Source: a virus. Taken from it: a stretch of DNA of 33,166 nucleotides. The notes beneath the pieces were generated by a model, which was not told the DNA's origin, searched no databases, and saw only the letters and a list, made by a program, of their open reading frames with translations. The position numbers and the translations under genes were made by a program. The stretch lies in IMG/VR virus record IMGVR_UViG_3300035182_002289, positions 1-33,166 of that record. One strand, written 5' to 3'. Positions 7,468 through 13,818 of this stretch are shown here, piece after piece (positions within the stretch are counted from its first letter, which is position 1; every line of letters begins with the position of its first letter).

Positions 7468-8711
7468 AATAGTCTTTGGTTGTATTTAGCTTCCTCTAAA
7501 CTGCATGAGGTTCCATCCTCTAAATATACTACATGATCTGGTGTAGCGCAAACGCCATCCCAAGATATAACCTCGCAAACCCCTTTATTTATAACGCCTT
7601 CATGGGCCACCCAATCCTCACCGTCAAATACCAGATCGGATATCTCCACGTTTTGAATGGGTTTCTCATGGATAATACCGTCCGGGGATAGCACCAGTAC
7701 TAAAGACCCTTCCGCTAAACAGTCTCTGAGAGTCCTAGAGGCTCCCGCAAACTGTATGGTCCCCCTCACCCTACTATCTAAGCTAGTGACGTTAGCGATT
7801 TTCTGATATTTGGCGGTAGACGTTGTGCTAGTGCTTAATCTGATCAACAACAATTCACGCATGACTGGCGGCATGTTGTCGTCGTTTTCGAGCAAGCTTT
7901 CGATTGTTGTTTTACGCAGGTCAGGCATGTCGTAGCCGTACTGCTTCATAAAGTGCAGCATCATTGCGTCCCGCTGGGACGCGGCCTGCACTTCGCCGTC
8001 GGTCAGATCAACGGTTTTGGCTGCCAGAATCTTTTGGTTCTCGGAAATGGTAGTTACGGCGGCGTCGACAAAGTCCAGGTCGATGTACATCCCGCGCGAA
8101 TTGACGTTCTGATCAAGAAACCATAGTTCCAGCTCGCTCCCTTTGTAATTCCATCGCGGGATCTTTTTTGCGCAAGCGCGCATTGATGCTGTGTCTATCA
8201 CGCAATACTCTTTATACCGCGCCCAGTCTTCGGGGTCGGTCTTCGGAGTACTCCAGGATAGATCCCCTTTTTTAGATTTACGGGGTTTGCAAAACTTGAG
8301 CACCAGACGTTTGCCGTCTTTGACCTTTTGCAGGTCTTGGGAAAGCCCCAACACCTCGCCCAAGCGCTCAAGCCCTGCTGGCAGAGCGTGTGATAGCGCC
8401 AGCGCCATCACGCACCGATAGCGCTCGATGGGCAGTATTATGCCCAAGGTGTTCTCTATCAACAGCCTATCGAACCACGCATTGTGGAACCAGAATACGC
8501 AATTTGGATTTTCAAATGCAGCTTTAAGATCAGCCGGCATGGGCTCTCCGTCCTCTGGCGACCACAGTTTGACCGGGCCATCGTCAAAAGCGTACGAGAA
8601 TAACTGTATTCGCGTTGAGCTGTGGGAAGCGTACCGATGGGTGCCGTGCTTCTTCAGATCGCACTCTGAGCAAGTCTCAGTATCGGCAAAAACGTTTATT
8701 CTTTCTGACAT
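7422..8711 (-). CDS. DNA polymerase family A, N-terminal part: exonuclease domain and N-intein 1
   Basis: First half of the split polymerase, 429 residues. It carries the DnaQ-like 3'-5' exonuclease: ExoI FADTETCSEC (Asp10, Glu12), ExoII HNAWFDRLLIE (about 76-86), ExoIII YKEYCVIDTA (Asp173). The extein runs into FAGASRTLRD, and residues 331-429 are the N-terminal half of an intein. The gene stops inside the intein, so trans-splicing with the 4319-6568 product is needed for a full enzyme. The ATG overlaps the stop of the upstream HNH-AP2 gene as TAATG. Confidence 0.93.
   Translation of the reverse strand: MSERINVFADTETCSECDLKKHGTHRYASHSSTRIQLFSYAFDDGPVKLWSPEDGEPMPADLKAAFENPNCVFWFHNAWFDRLLIENTLGIILPIERYRCVMALALSHALPAGLERLGEVLGLSQDLQKVKDGKRLVLKFCKPRKSKKGDLSWSTPKTDPEDWARYKEYCVIDTASMRACAKKIPRWNYKGSELELWFLDQNVNSRGMYIDLDFVDAAVTTISENQKILAAKTVDLTDGEVQAASQRDAMMLHFMKQYGYDMPDLRKTTIESLLENDDNMPPVMRELLLIRLSTSTTSTAKYQKIANVTSLDSRVRGTIQFAGASRTLRDCLAEGSLVLVLSPDGIIHEKPIQNVEISDLVFDGEDWVAHEGVINKGVCEVISWDGVCATPDHVVYLEDGTSCSLEEAKYNQRLLWKPNLPQQNTRYTR
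7425..7721 (-). other. N-terminal half of split intein 1 (99 residues)
   Basis: Block A is CLAEGSLVLVLSPDG, with the nucleophilic Cys1 directly after extein GASRTLRD; block B contains CATPDHVVYL. It ends at a stop codon after a short tail. The C-half lies at the start of the downstream gene, separated by the GIY-YIG gene. Confidence 0.88.
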
Positions 8712-9217
8712 TATTCTTCTAGCCCTATCAAATACGAGAACTCCCCGTGAAAAATTTTAGTGGCCTCATCGTAAGCTTCAGCTGCTTGCTCTAGGGTTTC
8801 AAAAACTCCTAAATGCTTTCGTGCGCCATTAACACTTATTTCCGCTACAAATTTACCTGCTGCTTTATGCCACCTAGCGCCCCTAACTCCAGAAGTATTG
8901 TCCGCCCGTATTTTTGTATTTTTCGCGTTATCCGATAATGAAGCTTCGCGCAAATTATCCCACCTGTTGTTGCTTCTGTTCTTATCTATGTGGTCTAGGT
9001 ACGCTACTGGGTCTTTACCGGTAACTATTTTCCAAATTATCCTATGCGCAATGTACTGTTTTCCCGCTAACCTAACGTACACGTACCCATCGGGATTCAA
9101 ACTACCGGTTTCTTTTCCGGCTTTAGAGCCTGTTAGCCGTATAAGCTTTCCAGATATTGGGTCGTATTTTAAATACGACCTTAATACTTTTGCTGGGGGT
9201 ATAGGCTTCAGATACAT
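8711..9217 (-). CDS. HNH homing endonuclease with AP2 DNA-binding domain
   Basis: A 168-residue free-standing homing endonuclease. The N-terminal HNH part reads YDPISGKLIRLTGSKAG, AHRIIWKIVTG, LDHIDKNRSNNRWDNLREA. A C-terminal AP2-type domain follows: SGVRGARWHKAAGKFVAEI, then HLGVFETLEQAAEAYDEA. The start at 9217 is chosen because the upstream gene stops there as TAATG; an open frame up to 9298 overlaps that gene and is not family-like. The stop again forms TAATG with the polymerase start. Such genes sit beside conserved replication genes and spread by cutting unoccupied alleles. Confidence 0.92.
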   Translation of the reverse strand: MYLKPIPPAKVLRSYLKYDPISGKLIRLTGSKAGKETGSLNPDGYVYVRLAGKQYIAHRIIWKIVTGKDPVAYLDHIDKNRSNNRWDNLREASLSDNAKNTKIRADNTSGVRGARWHKAAGKFVAEISVNGARKHLGVFETLEQAAEAYDEATKIFHGEFSYLIGLEE

Positions 9218-9384
9218 TAAAAATCCAAAGTCATTAAAGCTACTACCGCCTCCAATACGGAAGCTCTGAAAACCTCCATGACCTCGTTTCTCCCCCAACC
9301 TGTTTTGGCCTGGAGTTTAGCCTCGAACCGGCGCTCTATATCCGCGAGCAATGCTTGTACTTGTATTTGTGTGGGTGCGCTCAT
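9217..9384 (-). CDS. Small helical hypothetical protein
   Basis: A 55-residue protein (MSAPTQIQVQALLADIERRF at the start, VMEVFRASVLEAVVALMTL at the end), too short for most gene callers. It starts 1 base after the DUF3268 gene's stop and ends in TAATG with the HNH-AP2 gene. Function unknown; amphipathic helices suggest a small binding protein. It was probably the direct upstream neighbour of the polymerase before the endonuclease gene inserted. Confidence 0.6.
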   Translation of the reverse strand: MSAPTQIQVQALLADIERRFEAKLQAKTGWGRNEVMEVFRASVLEAVVALMTLDF

Positions 9385-9385
9385 A

Positions 9386-9760
9386 TCAAAGTCCTATGGT
9401 GTTACAGACGGATACCACTTTTCGGCAGGTATCAATATCAAACATGCCGATGTGGCATTCCTCTTGAGGTATACCCAGTTTTTTGCTAAGCCATGTGTAG
9501 GCCGAGCGTCGGGTTTTACCGCCAGACCTCCACAAGGGGTCGAAGGCTCGGTGAGCGTTCAGCTTTGCCGCACGCAGCTCAGCGTTGGCCAACCGCCCCA
9601 TCGGCTTATCTGTGGCAGGATGGCAACCTACGTAGGCATCGCAAGGCGCGCAGCGGTAAAAAACTTTTGAAAACAGATCGGGCCGGTGGGGGTAAATCTC
9701 ACGGCCAGAGACCTGGACCGACATTTTGCCGCAATAAGGGCAGGCGGGGAGGTGAGACAT
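9386..9760 (-). CDS. DUF3268 family zinc-finger-type phage protein
   Basis: A 124-residue protein. The N-terminal CPYCG, then FYRCAPCDAYVGCH, TDKPMGRLANAELR, AHRAFDPLW, TRRSAYTWLSKKLGI and CHIGMFD follow the conserved order of the phage DUF3268 family. Several Cys and His residues suggest zinc binding. The role is not known, but the family usually lies among phage replication genes, as here. It starts in a TAATG overlap with the membrane protein upstream. Confidence 0.88.
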   Translation of the reverse strand: MSHLPACPYCGKMSVQVSGREIYPHRPDLFSKVFYRCAPCDAYVGCHPATDKPMGRLANAELRAAKLNAHRAFDPLWRSGGKTRRSAYTWLSKKLGIPQEECHIGMFDIDTCRKVVSVCNTIGL

Positions 9761-9930
9761 TAATCCTCCAAAGCCGCTAAAATTCGATCAACAATCTGTC
9801 TAAAAGATTCGTCGTCCACTTCCCCGTTCAGTATAATCCACGCGGACTTTACTGCGGCTACCGGAATTACTATGATCCATACGATCAATATAACAGCCGT
9901 GCGCTTAAGGTATATTCCAAGTTTTTTCAT
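9760..9930 (-). CDS. Small single-pass membrane protein
   Basis: A 56-residue protein with one hydrophobic segment (AVILIVWIIVIPVAAV) after a short basic start and an acidic helical tail. The ATG at 9930 has a strong CGGAGGAG ribosome binding site and is the first gene after the promoter at 9966-9995. It is translationally coupled to the DUF3268 gene. Function unknown. Confidence 0.6.
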   Translation of the reverse strand: MKKLGIYLKRTAVILIVWIIVIPVAAVKSAWIILNGEVDDESFRQIVDRILAALED

Positions 9931-9965
9931 GTTTTTCTCCTCCGAGAAATTAGTAACGAGACTGC

Positions 9966-9995
9966 AATATACAGCAGGCTCTACTTACGTGTCAA
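9966..9995 (-). promoter_or_regulatory. Sigma70-like promoter for the polymerase operon
   Basis: TTGACA (9995-9990) and TATATT (9971-9966), 18 bases apart, lie in front of the genes running from 9930 through the polymerase. The -35 sits in the core TAGCACTTGACACG shared with other leftward promoters here. Confidence 0.75.
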
Positions 9996-9998
9996 GTG

Positions 9999-10114
9999 CT
10001 ACGCATCGCCTTTTATGCGTTTGTTTAAGCTGTCCAGCATTTCCTTACCCTGGTCGGTTTTGGCCAAGGCCGCCGACATGCCGGTTAGTTGGTACCGCCG
10101 CCTGTTGTAAACAT
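9999..10114 (-). pseudogene. Possible small phage ORF with one-base frameshift
   Basis: An ATG at 10112-10114 gives MFTTGGGTN then a stop. One base added there would join it to a second frame beginning at the ATG at 10079, MSAALAKTDQGKEMLDSL, ending at a TAG at 9999. The second part alone is a 26-residue frame just upstream of the promoter at 9966. It overlaps the end of the SPFH gene. Function unknown; support is limited to its protein-like sequence. Confidence 0.3.
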
Positions 10115-10533
10115 GTCGCCAGGATTCGACGGACAGCGCCCTGCAGTACTTGTAAGAGCTGCGAGTTAAGTTCGATAAACGAGGCTACGCGCTGCGCCAC
10201 CATAGCGGCGTCCTGGACCTTGAAAAACGCGGCTACGTCGACTTCAAATGGTAATCGGGCGGCGTCGTACGCTGGGTAGTCCTTCAGAGTTACTTGGAAA
10301 ATAGACTCTGGAAACGTGGTGACAGACACCCCGATGAACGGCAGGAACGCTGGCCATTCAAAGTAGCTATTACCGGCCGGCTTGTCTTTACCGTATGCCG
10401 TCGTTTGCTTAGCAGACTGAACAATGGGGACCCTGTTGGTCGGTACGATCCGTCTGAAAAACAATGCTGCAAATATGCACCCTGCAGCAGTTGCTAGAAC
10501 GCCGAGCACGGCAAAAATTATTGTTGCTAACAT
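10045..10533 (-). CDS. SPFH/band-7 (flotillin-like) domain protein, short
   Basis: A 162-residue protein with an N-terminal membrane segment (MLATIIFAVLGVLATAAGC) and a stretch resembling the SPFH domain of flotillins (RRIVPTNRVPIVQSAK, then FPESIFQVTLKDYPAYD, and FIELNSQLLQVLQGAVRRIL). The start at 10533 has GGAGGA at good spacing. Flotillins normally continue with a long coiled coil; here the protein ends soon after the domain, so it is truncated or specialised. SPFH proteins scaffold membrane microdomains; the phage role is unknown. It is separated from the upstream ssDNA-binding gene by a terminator. Confidence 0.65.
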   Translation of the reverse strand: MLATIIFAVLGVLATAAGCIFAALFFRRIVPTNRVPIVQSAKQTTAYGKDKPAGNSYFEWPAFLPFIGVSVTTFPESIFQVTLKDYPAYDAARLPFEVDVAAFFKVQDAAMVAQRVASFIELNSQLLQVLQGAVRRILATCLQQAAVPTNRHVGGLGQNRPG

Positions 10534-10553
10534 AAAATATTCCTCCAAAAGGT

Positions 10554-10579
10554 AAAAAGCATCCCGGCCTGGGGCCGGG
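10554..10579 (-). terminator. Intrinsic terminator after the DUF2815 gene
   Basis: On the minus strand CCCGGCC-CCA-GGCCGGG (a perfect 7-bp stem) is followed by ATGC and TTTTT. It lies between the DUF2815 stop and the SPFH start. Confidence 0.75.
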
Positions 10580-10597
10580 ACACACTATCTAGGCGAC

Positions 10598-11185
10598 TTA
10601 CGCCAAATCGTCCATATCTTCCTCTTCGTCGCCGAAGCCCAGGTCGTCCAGACCGTCGGTAGTAGCCGCTGAGGCGCCGCCAAAGGACTCACCGTGTTTG
10701 ACGAATTGAACGGTAGACAGGCCTGCAGAAATACCGCGACCGGGTTTCTCGTACGAGAAAATGTCGATAATAGCGTTGACTACAGCGCCACCGTACAACA
10801 AGCCTTGTGCCTGGGTTACGGGCATTTTACGGCGGTCCACCAGCGCTGGAGGGCCGTCAGCTTCGCGGCGGCCTGCACTAATACCCCACCGGTTTTCGTA
10901 GCCCTTCCAGCCGATCCGTTTGTTGCCGTCGATGAAGCACATACGGTTGGCGTTGCCTTCGATTGAGTTCAATATTTTGTCCCAATCTTTTTCCCAAGCG
11001 GCTTTTGCGACACGTTTTATCGCCGCCTCTACCAGTTTCTTCATTTCGCCGTCTGCGTCCATGACGAACTGGCATGAATACTTCAGAGGCGCATCCGCAG
11101 TGGCGGTTGGGGGTTTGCCGGGAACCCACAATTGTTGCGGGAATGACAAAATTACTTCTTTCAATATGATTCTTTCGCTGGCCAT
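10598..11185 (-). CDS. DUF2815 family single-stranded DNA-binding protein
   Basis: A 195-residue phage protein of the DUF2815 family, annotated in related phages as ssDNA-binding. Typical pieces: an N-terminal strand region with LWVPGKPPTATADAPLKYS, a middle GNKRIGWKGYENRWGISAG, RREADGPPALVDRRKMPV, and GGAVVNAIIDIFSYEKPGRG. The tail is strongly acidic (GFGDEEEDMDDLA), as in ssDNA-binding proteins that use an acidic tip to recruit partners. It is followed by a terminator and preceded closely by the DUF2800 nuclease gene; these two families are commonly adjacent in phages. Confidence 0.9.
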   Translation of the reverse strand: MASERIILKEVILSFPQQLWVPGKPPTATADAPLKYSCQFVMDADGEMKKLVEAAIKRVAKAAWEKDWDKILNSIEGNANRMCFIDGNKRIGWKGYENRWGISAGRREADGPPALVDRRKMPVTQAQGLLYGGAVVNAIIDIFSYEKPGRGISAGLSTVQFVKHGESFGGASAATTDGLDDLGFGDEEEDMDDLA

Positions 11186-11215
11186 TTTATATCTCCAAAT
11201 TTGGATTAGTGTTTT

Positions 11216-12676
11216 TTAAACGAGATCGTCTAAATCGTCATCAGCGGAGGCTGACTCTATCTCTGGAAGATCGGGAAGACCCTCCAGTACTGCGACGGGC
11301 ACATACGCATCGCGTTTGTCGTCGGCGGGGGCTATTGTAATTTTGCCCTCTTCCCGTACGATCAACGCCTCGGCGCGTGACCATTTTTTTGGTGAAGTCT
11401 TTGCCAACAGCTTTTCAGCGGTCGAGGGACTTATCACCTTTTTCGTATACATCTCATCGACTTTTAAACGCATCGATTTCAATGTTTCTTCCGCCTCTTC
11501 GGGGCTAGACCATTTCCGGTTGCCGGCCCGACCACGGACCAGTTTAAAATCCGGATGCGTCGCGCCATTCATCAGCTCAAAGTGTAGTCGTTGGGCTACA
11601 GCGTCCCGGAACTCGTCGAACAGCGCAGACGCTTTGTAGAGCTTGGTCAGCGTGTCCAAATCGAGCATGTGGATGTTCTTTGTGGCCTTAATAAGCACCG
11701 ACTCGAATGTCTCCTGAGGTAGCGCCAAGGTTTGCGCGCTTGTCACGGACTCTACCGTGTATTCAGCATCAAGATCGTCCAGACCATCTACCGTAGCCGG
11801 CAGGGCTTTTAATACGGTCTCAACCGAATTTCTGGCGAACTCTGGGCATCCGCCCTTCGCTTTACACCACGTACAGCCTTTCTCCGAATACTTCAGGTAC
11901 TGGGCCTGCCATTCTTCCTTGGTGTCGTACCATTGGTTTGGCACGTCCATGGTTGAAATGGCCTCTTCTGCAACTACGATCGCGGCTTTGCAGGTCTGGG
12001 CAAACGCCGCCAAATCCTCTGGGCTTGTCACCCAGTTTTGGGCGGAGTTAATACGGGGTTGGATAATTTGGATCCACACCCTTTTAACTTTGTCCAGGTC
12101 GTACATCATCCCGTAATCCTCCAAGACCCCCAGGGCGTACAGCATGCCTTGTGAGTTATGGGTCGGGCTTACCGGCTTGCGGCCATATTTAAGATCTTTT
12201 ACAAAGATGTCTTCTTTTCCGTCGTAGACGATGATGGCGTCCGAGGTGCCGAAAGCGCCTTTCACGCCTATCGCACTGCCAAAAGATACCCGTTGTTCGA
12301 CAAGTAGCTCTCCGCCCTCCGTAACATCCGCTAGGACGTTTCCGACATACACGATTAGGTTGGTTACCATCTCCTCATCGACAGTCCAGCGTGACCGCTC
12401 TTTGGCGCCTGCCGGCAATTTCTCCCCCGCAAATACCTGTCCGTCCCGCTCTCCTGGTTTCTCCCAGCAAATAACCGCTCTATCAAGGTACTCCGAAGGG
12501 CTTACGCCTTTTTCCAGGCACAGCGCGCCTATAAAATGCGCTACCGAACCCTCATCGGCCCAGGGACTATAGGTGTCCGGTATCCCGTCCTCCATAGCAA
12601 TCTTACCTGGGCAGTTGAGCCACCCTTCGGATCCTGATGCCGAGTATCTATGGTGCTGTTCAAGTTCTACAGCCAT
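11216..12676 (-). CDS. DUF2800 family Cas4-like nuclease
   Basis: A 486-residue protein of the phage DUF2800 family, part of the PD-(D/E)XK nucleases. HHRYSASGSEGWLNCPG opens it; the nuclease core is GTSDAIIVYDGKEDIFVKD with Asp146, Asp161 and Lys163, followed by KYGRKPVSPTHNSQGMLYAL. Cys22 near the start and Cys268, Cys271 and Cys277 (CTWCKAKGGCPEF) match the four-cysteine iron-sulfur arrangement of Cas4 and AddB nucleases. A C-terminal region of about 150 residues ends DDDLDDLV, an acidic tip like that of the neighbouring ssDNA-binding protein. Likely role: end processing for recombination or replication. Confidence 0.88.
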   Translation of the reverse strand: MAVELEQHHRYSASGSEGWLNCPGKIAMEDGIPDTYSPWADEGSVAHFIGALCLEKGVSPSEYLDRAVICWEKPGERDGQVFAGEKLPAGAKERSRWTVDEEMVTNLIVYVGNVLADVTEGGELLVEQRVSFGSAIGVKGAFGTSDAIIVYDGKEDIFVKDLKYGRKPVSPTHNSQGMLYALGVLEDYGMMYDLDKVKRVWIQIIQPRINSAQNWVTSPEDLAAFAQTCKAAIVVAEEAISTMDVPNQWYDTKEEWQAQYLKYSEKGCTWCKAKGGCPEFARNSVETVLKALPATVDGLDDLDAEYTVESVTSAQTLALPQETFESVLIKATKNIHMLDLDTLTKLYKASALFDEFRDAVAQRLHFELMNGATHPDFKLVRGRAGNRKWSSPEEAEETLKSMRLKVDEMYTKKVISPSTAEKLLAKTSPKKWSRAEALIVREEGKITIAPADDKRDAYVPVAVLEGLPDLPEIESASADDDLDDLV

Positions 12677-12686
12677 GACTCCTCCT

Positions 12687-12708
12687 AAAAGGTCGGGATA
12701 CCCCGACC
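12687..12708 (-). terminator. Stem-loop, probable terminator between 12719 and DUF2800 genes
   Basis: On the minus strand GGTCGGG-GTAT-CCCGACC (7-bp perfect stem) is followed by TTTT. The run of Ts is short and is followed at once by the next gene's ribosome binding site, so it may attenuate rather than stop transcription. Confidence 0.55.
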
Positions 12709-12718
12709 GGGGTAATGA

Positions 12719-13282
12719 TTACGCTAGCTCTTCAGCCGCTGCTTCAGCCGCTGCTTCAGCTTCCAAACGCTTGTTGCGCTCGACGACTTCTTCAGCCAAC
12801 GCCTTGGCCGCGATGACAACCGCGTCCCAGTCTTCCGGTTTTGTTTGGTCGCCTTTTTCGGCGCCGAATTTTTTAAGCACTTCACGTAGCACTTCTTTGT
12901 CCAACCGGCCCAAAGCAACCAAGACGGGTTTTACGTGCTCAGCGTAAAATTCCAGGGTACGCTCGCCTTCAGGCAATACCGAAACCGCTTCTGGCTCAGG
13001 CTTGTTGTCTTCTGGCACAACAGGCACCTCAAATTCCGAATGCTTTTGGCGGCGGGTTTTTGCAGGCTCGCGGGTATCGGCCGCCGGATTAGGTCTTGGG
13101 GTAGCGGTGGCAGCTTCGCCTGCTACACTGCTGGTAGCTGTCGTATCTAACAGCACCGCAGGGACGGTGATGCCAGAACTCTGGGCGGCGACCACGGCAA
13201 ATGCGGTTGTCAGCTTTGTTATTGCAGCAGTCTGCTCTCTGATGGCGGCTGTTTGGTCCGCCAATACTTGTTCTAGGGACAT
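12719..13282 (-). CDS. Hypothetical protein, acidic, alanine-rich
   Basis: A 187-residue protein: N-terminal coiled-coil-like start (LADQTAAIREQTAAITKL), a low-complexity Pro/Thr/Ala linker, a compact segment (TLEFYAEHVKPVLVALGRL, then REVLKKFGAEKGDQ), and a helical Ala/Glu-rich tail. The middle segment resembles small domains seen beside ssDNA-binding proteins in phages, but I do not recognise the family with certainty. First gene after the promoter at 13339-13367, with a GGAGG ribosome binding site and a possible attenuator in its leader. Confidence 0.7.
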   Translation of the reverse strand: MSLEQVLADQTAAIREQTAAITKLTTAFAVVAAQSSGITVPAVLLDTTATSSVAGEAATATPRPNPAADTREPAKTRRQKHSEFEVPVVPEDNKPEPEAVSVLPEGERTLEFYAEHVKPVLVALGRLDKEVLREVLKKFGAEKGDQTKPEDWDAVVIAAKALAEEVVERNKRLEAEAAAEAAAEELA

Positions 13283-13297
13283 ATATCCTCCTTATTG

Positions 13298-13329
13298 AAA
13301 AAGAAAAAGCCAGTGGGATTACCAACTGG
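13298..13329 (-). terminator. Leader terminator or attenuator
   Basis: On the minus strand CCAGTTGG-TAAT-CCCACTGG forms a stem with one mismatch, followed by CTTTTTCTTTTT. It lies between the promoter at 13339-13367 and the ATG at 13282, that is, inside the transcribed leader. Confidence 0.5.
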
Positions 13330-13338
13330 TCGAGAGGA

Positions 13339-13367
13339 AATATACAGCCGAAAATTAGGCGTGTCAA
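13339..13367 (-). promoter_or_regulatory. Strong sigma70-like leftward promoter
   Basis: TTGACA (13367-13362) and TATATT (13344-13339), 17 bases apart. The -35 is embedded in TTTAGCACTTGACACG, shared with other sites. It lies back to back with the Cro-like gene at 13440 and may be its target. Confidence 0.8.
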
Positions 13368-13439
13368 GTGCTAAATTAATTCTTGCTATTTACGCGATGA
13401 AGGTGTAGCTTCTGCACCATTTCTATGGAGGAAAACATT

Positions 13440-13748
13440 TTGAAATCTGACAAACTCACACCAAATAAAGCCTTTTCACGTTGGTTAGACGCGGCCTCGC
13501 CATTAGCGCGCAAGCATCTTGCCACCCTCGCCAAAACGTCGGACGCCATGTTTAGACAGTGGGCCGTAGGTCGCCGGCAGTGTTCTGCGGAAAAAGCAGG
13601 CGAAGTGGAATCCGCTACTTTGACTATTGCTAATACTGTGCCTGGAGCTCCTGCGGCGTTGACTCGTGCCGACATGTGCCCAGCCTGTGCTAAATGCGAT
13701 TATTTCAAAAGCTTTGTGAGTAGCGTCGACACCGACGACCACAAGTAA
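13440..13748 (+). CDS. Cro/YdaS-like helix-turn-helix regulator
   Basis: A 102-residue putative repressor. Its core (LATLAKTSDAMFRQWAVGRR, then QCSAEKAGEVESAT, and ALTRADMCPAC) follows the pattern of YdaS/Cro-type regulators: helix-turn-helix, GRR, a helix, then a short TR-D-containing end. The start is taken as TTG at 13440 because GGAGGA lies 7 bases before it; an in-frame ATG at 13425 overlaps that site. It is divergent from the leftward promoter at 13339-13367 and so is well placed to control it. A CPACAKC motif near the end adds cysteines not usual in the family. Start choice is moderately sure. Confidence 0.7.
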   Translation: MKSDKLTPNKAFSRWLDAASPLARKHLATLAKTSDAMFRQWAVGRRQCSAEKAGEVESATLTIANTVPGAPAALTRADMCPACAKCDYFKSFVSSVDTDDHK

Positions 13749-13770
13749 TCGCTGACCGCATTACAGTACG

Positions 13771-13791
13771 CCCGGTCATCCGGGATTTTTT
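13771..13791 (+). terminator. Terminator after the regulator gene
   Basis: CCCGG-TCAT-CCGGG followed by ATTTTTT, between the regulator stop at 13748 and the primase-helicase start at 13819. It would limit read-through into the replication gene. Confidence 0.65.
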
Positions 13792-13818
13792 GGCGATAAT
13801 AAAAATAACGGTCCGCCC

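Noticed and set aside
9218-9298. Longer N-terminus for the HNH-AP2 protein
   Set aside because: The extra frame overlaps the end of the 9217-9384 gene, is not family-like, and the TAATG junction at 9217 marks the start.
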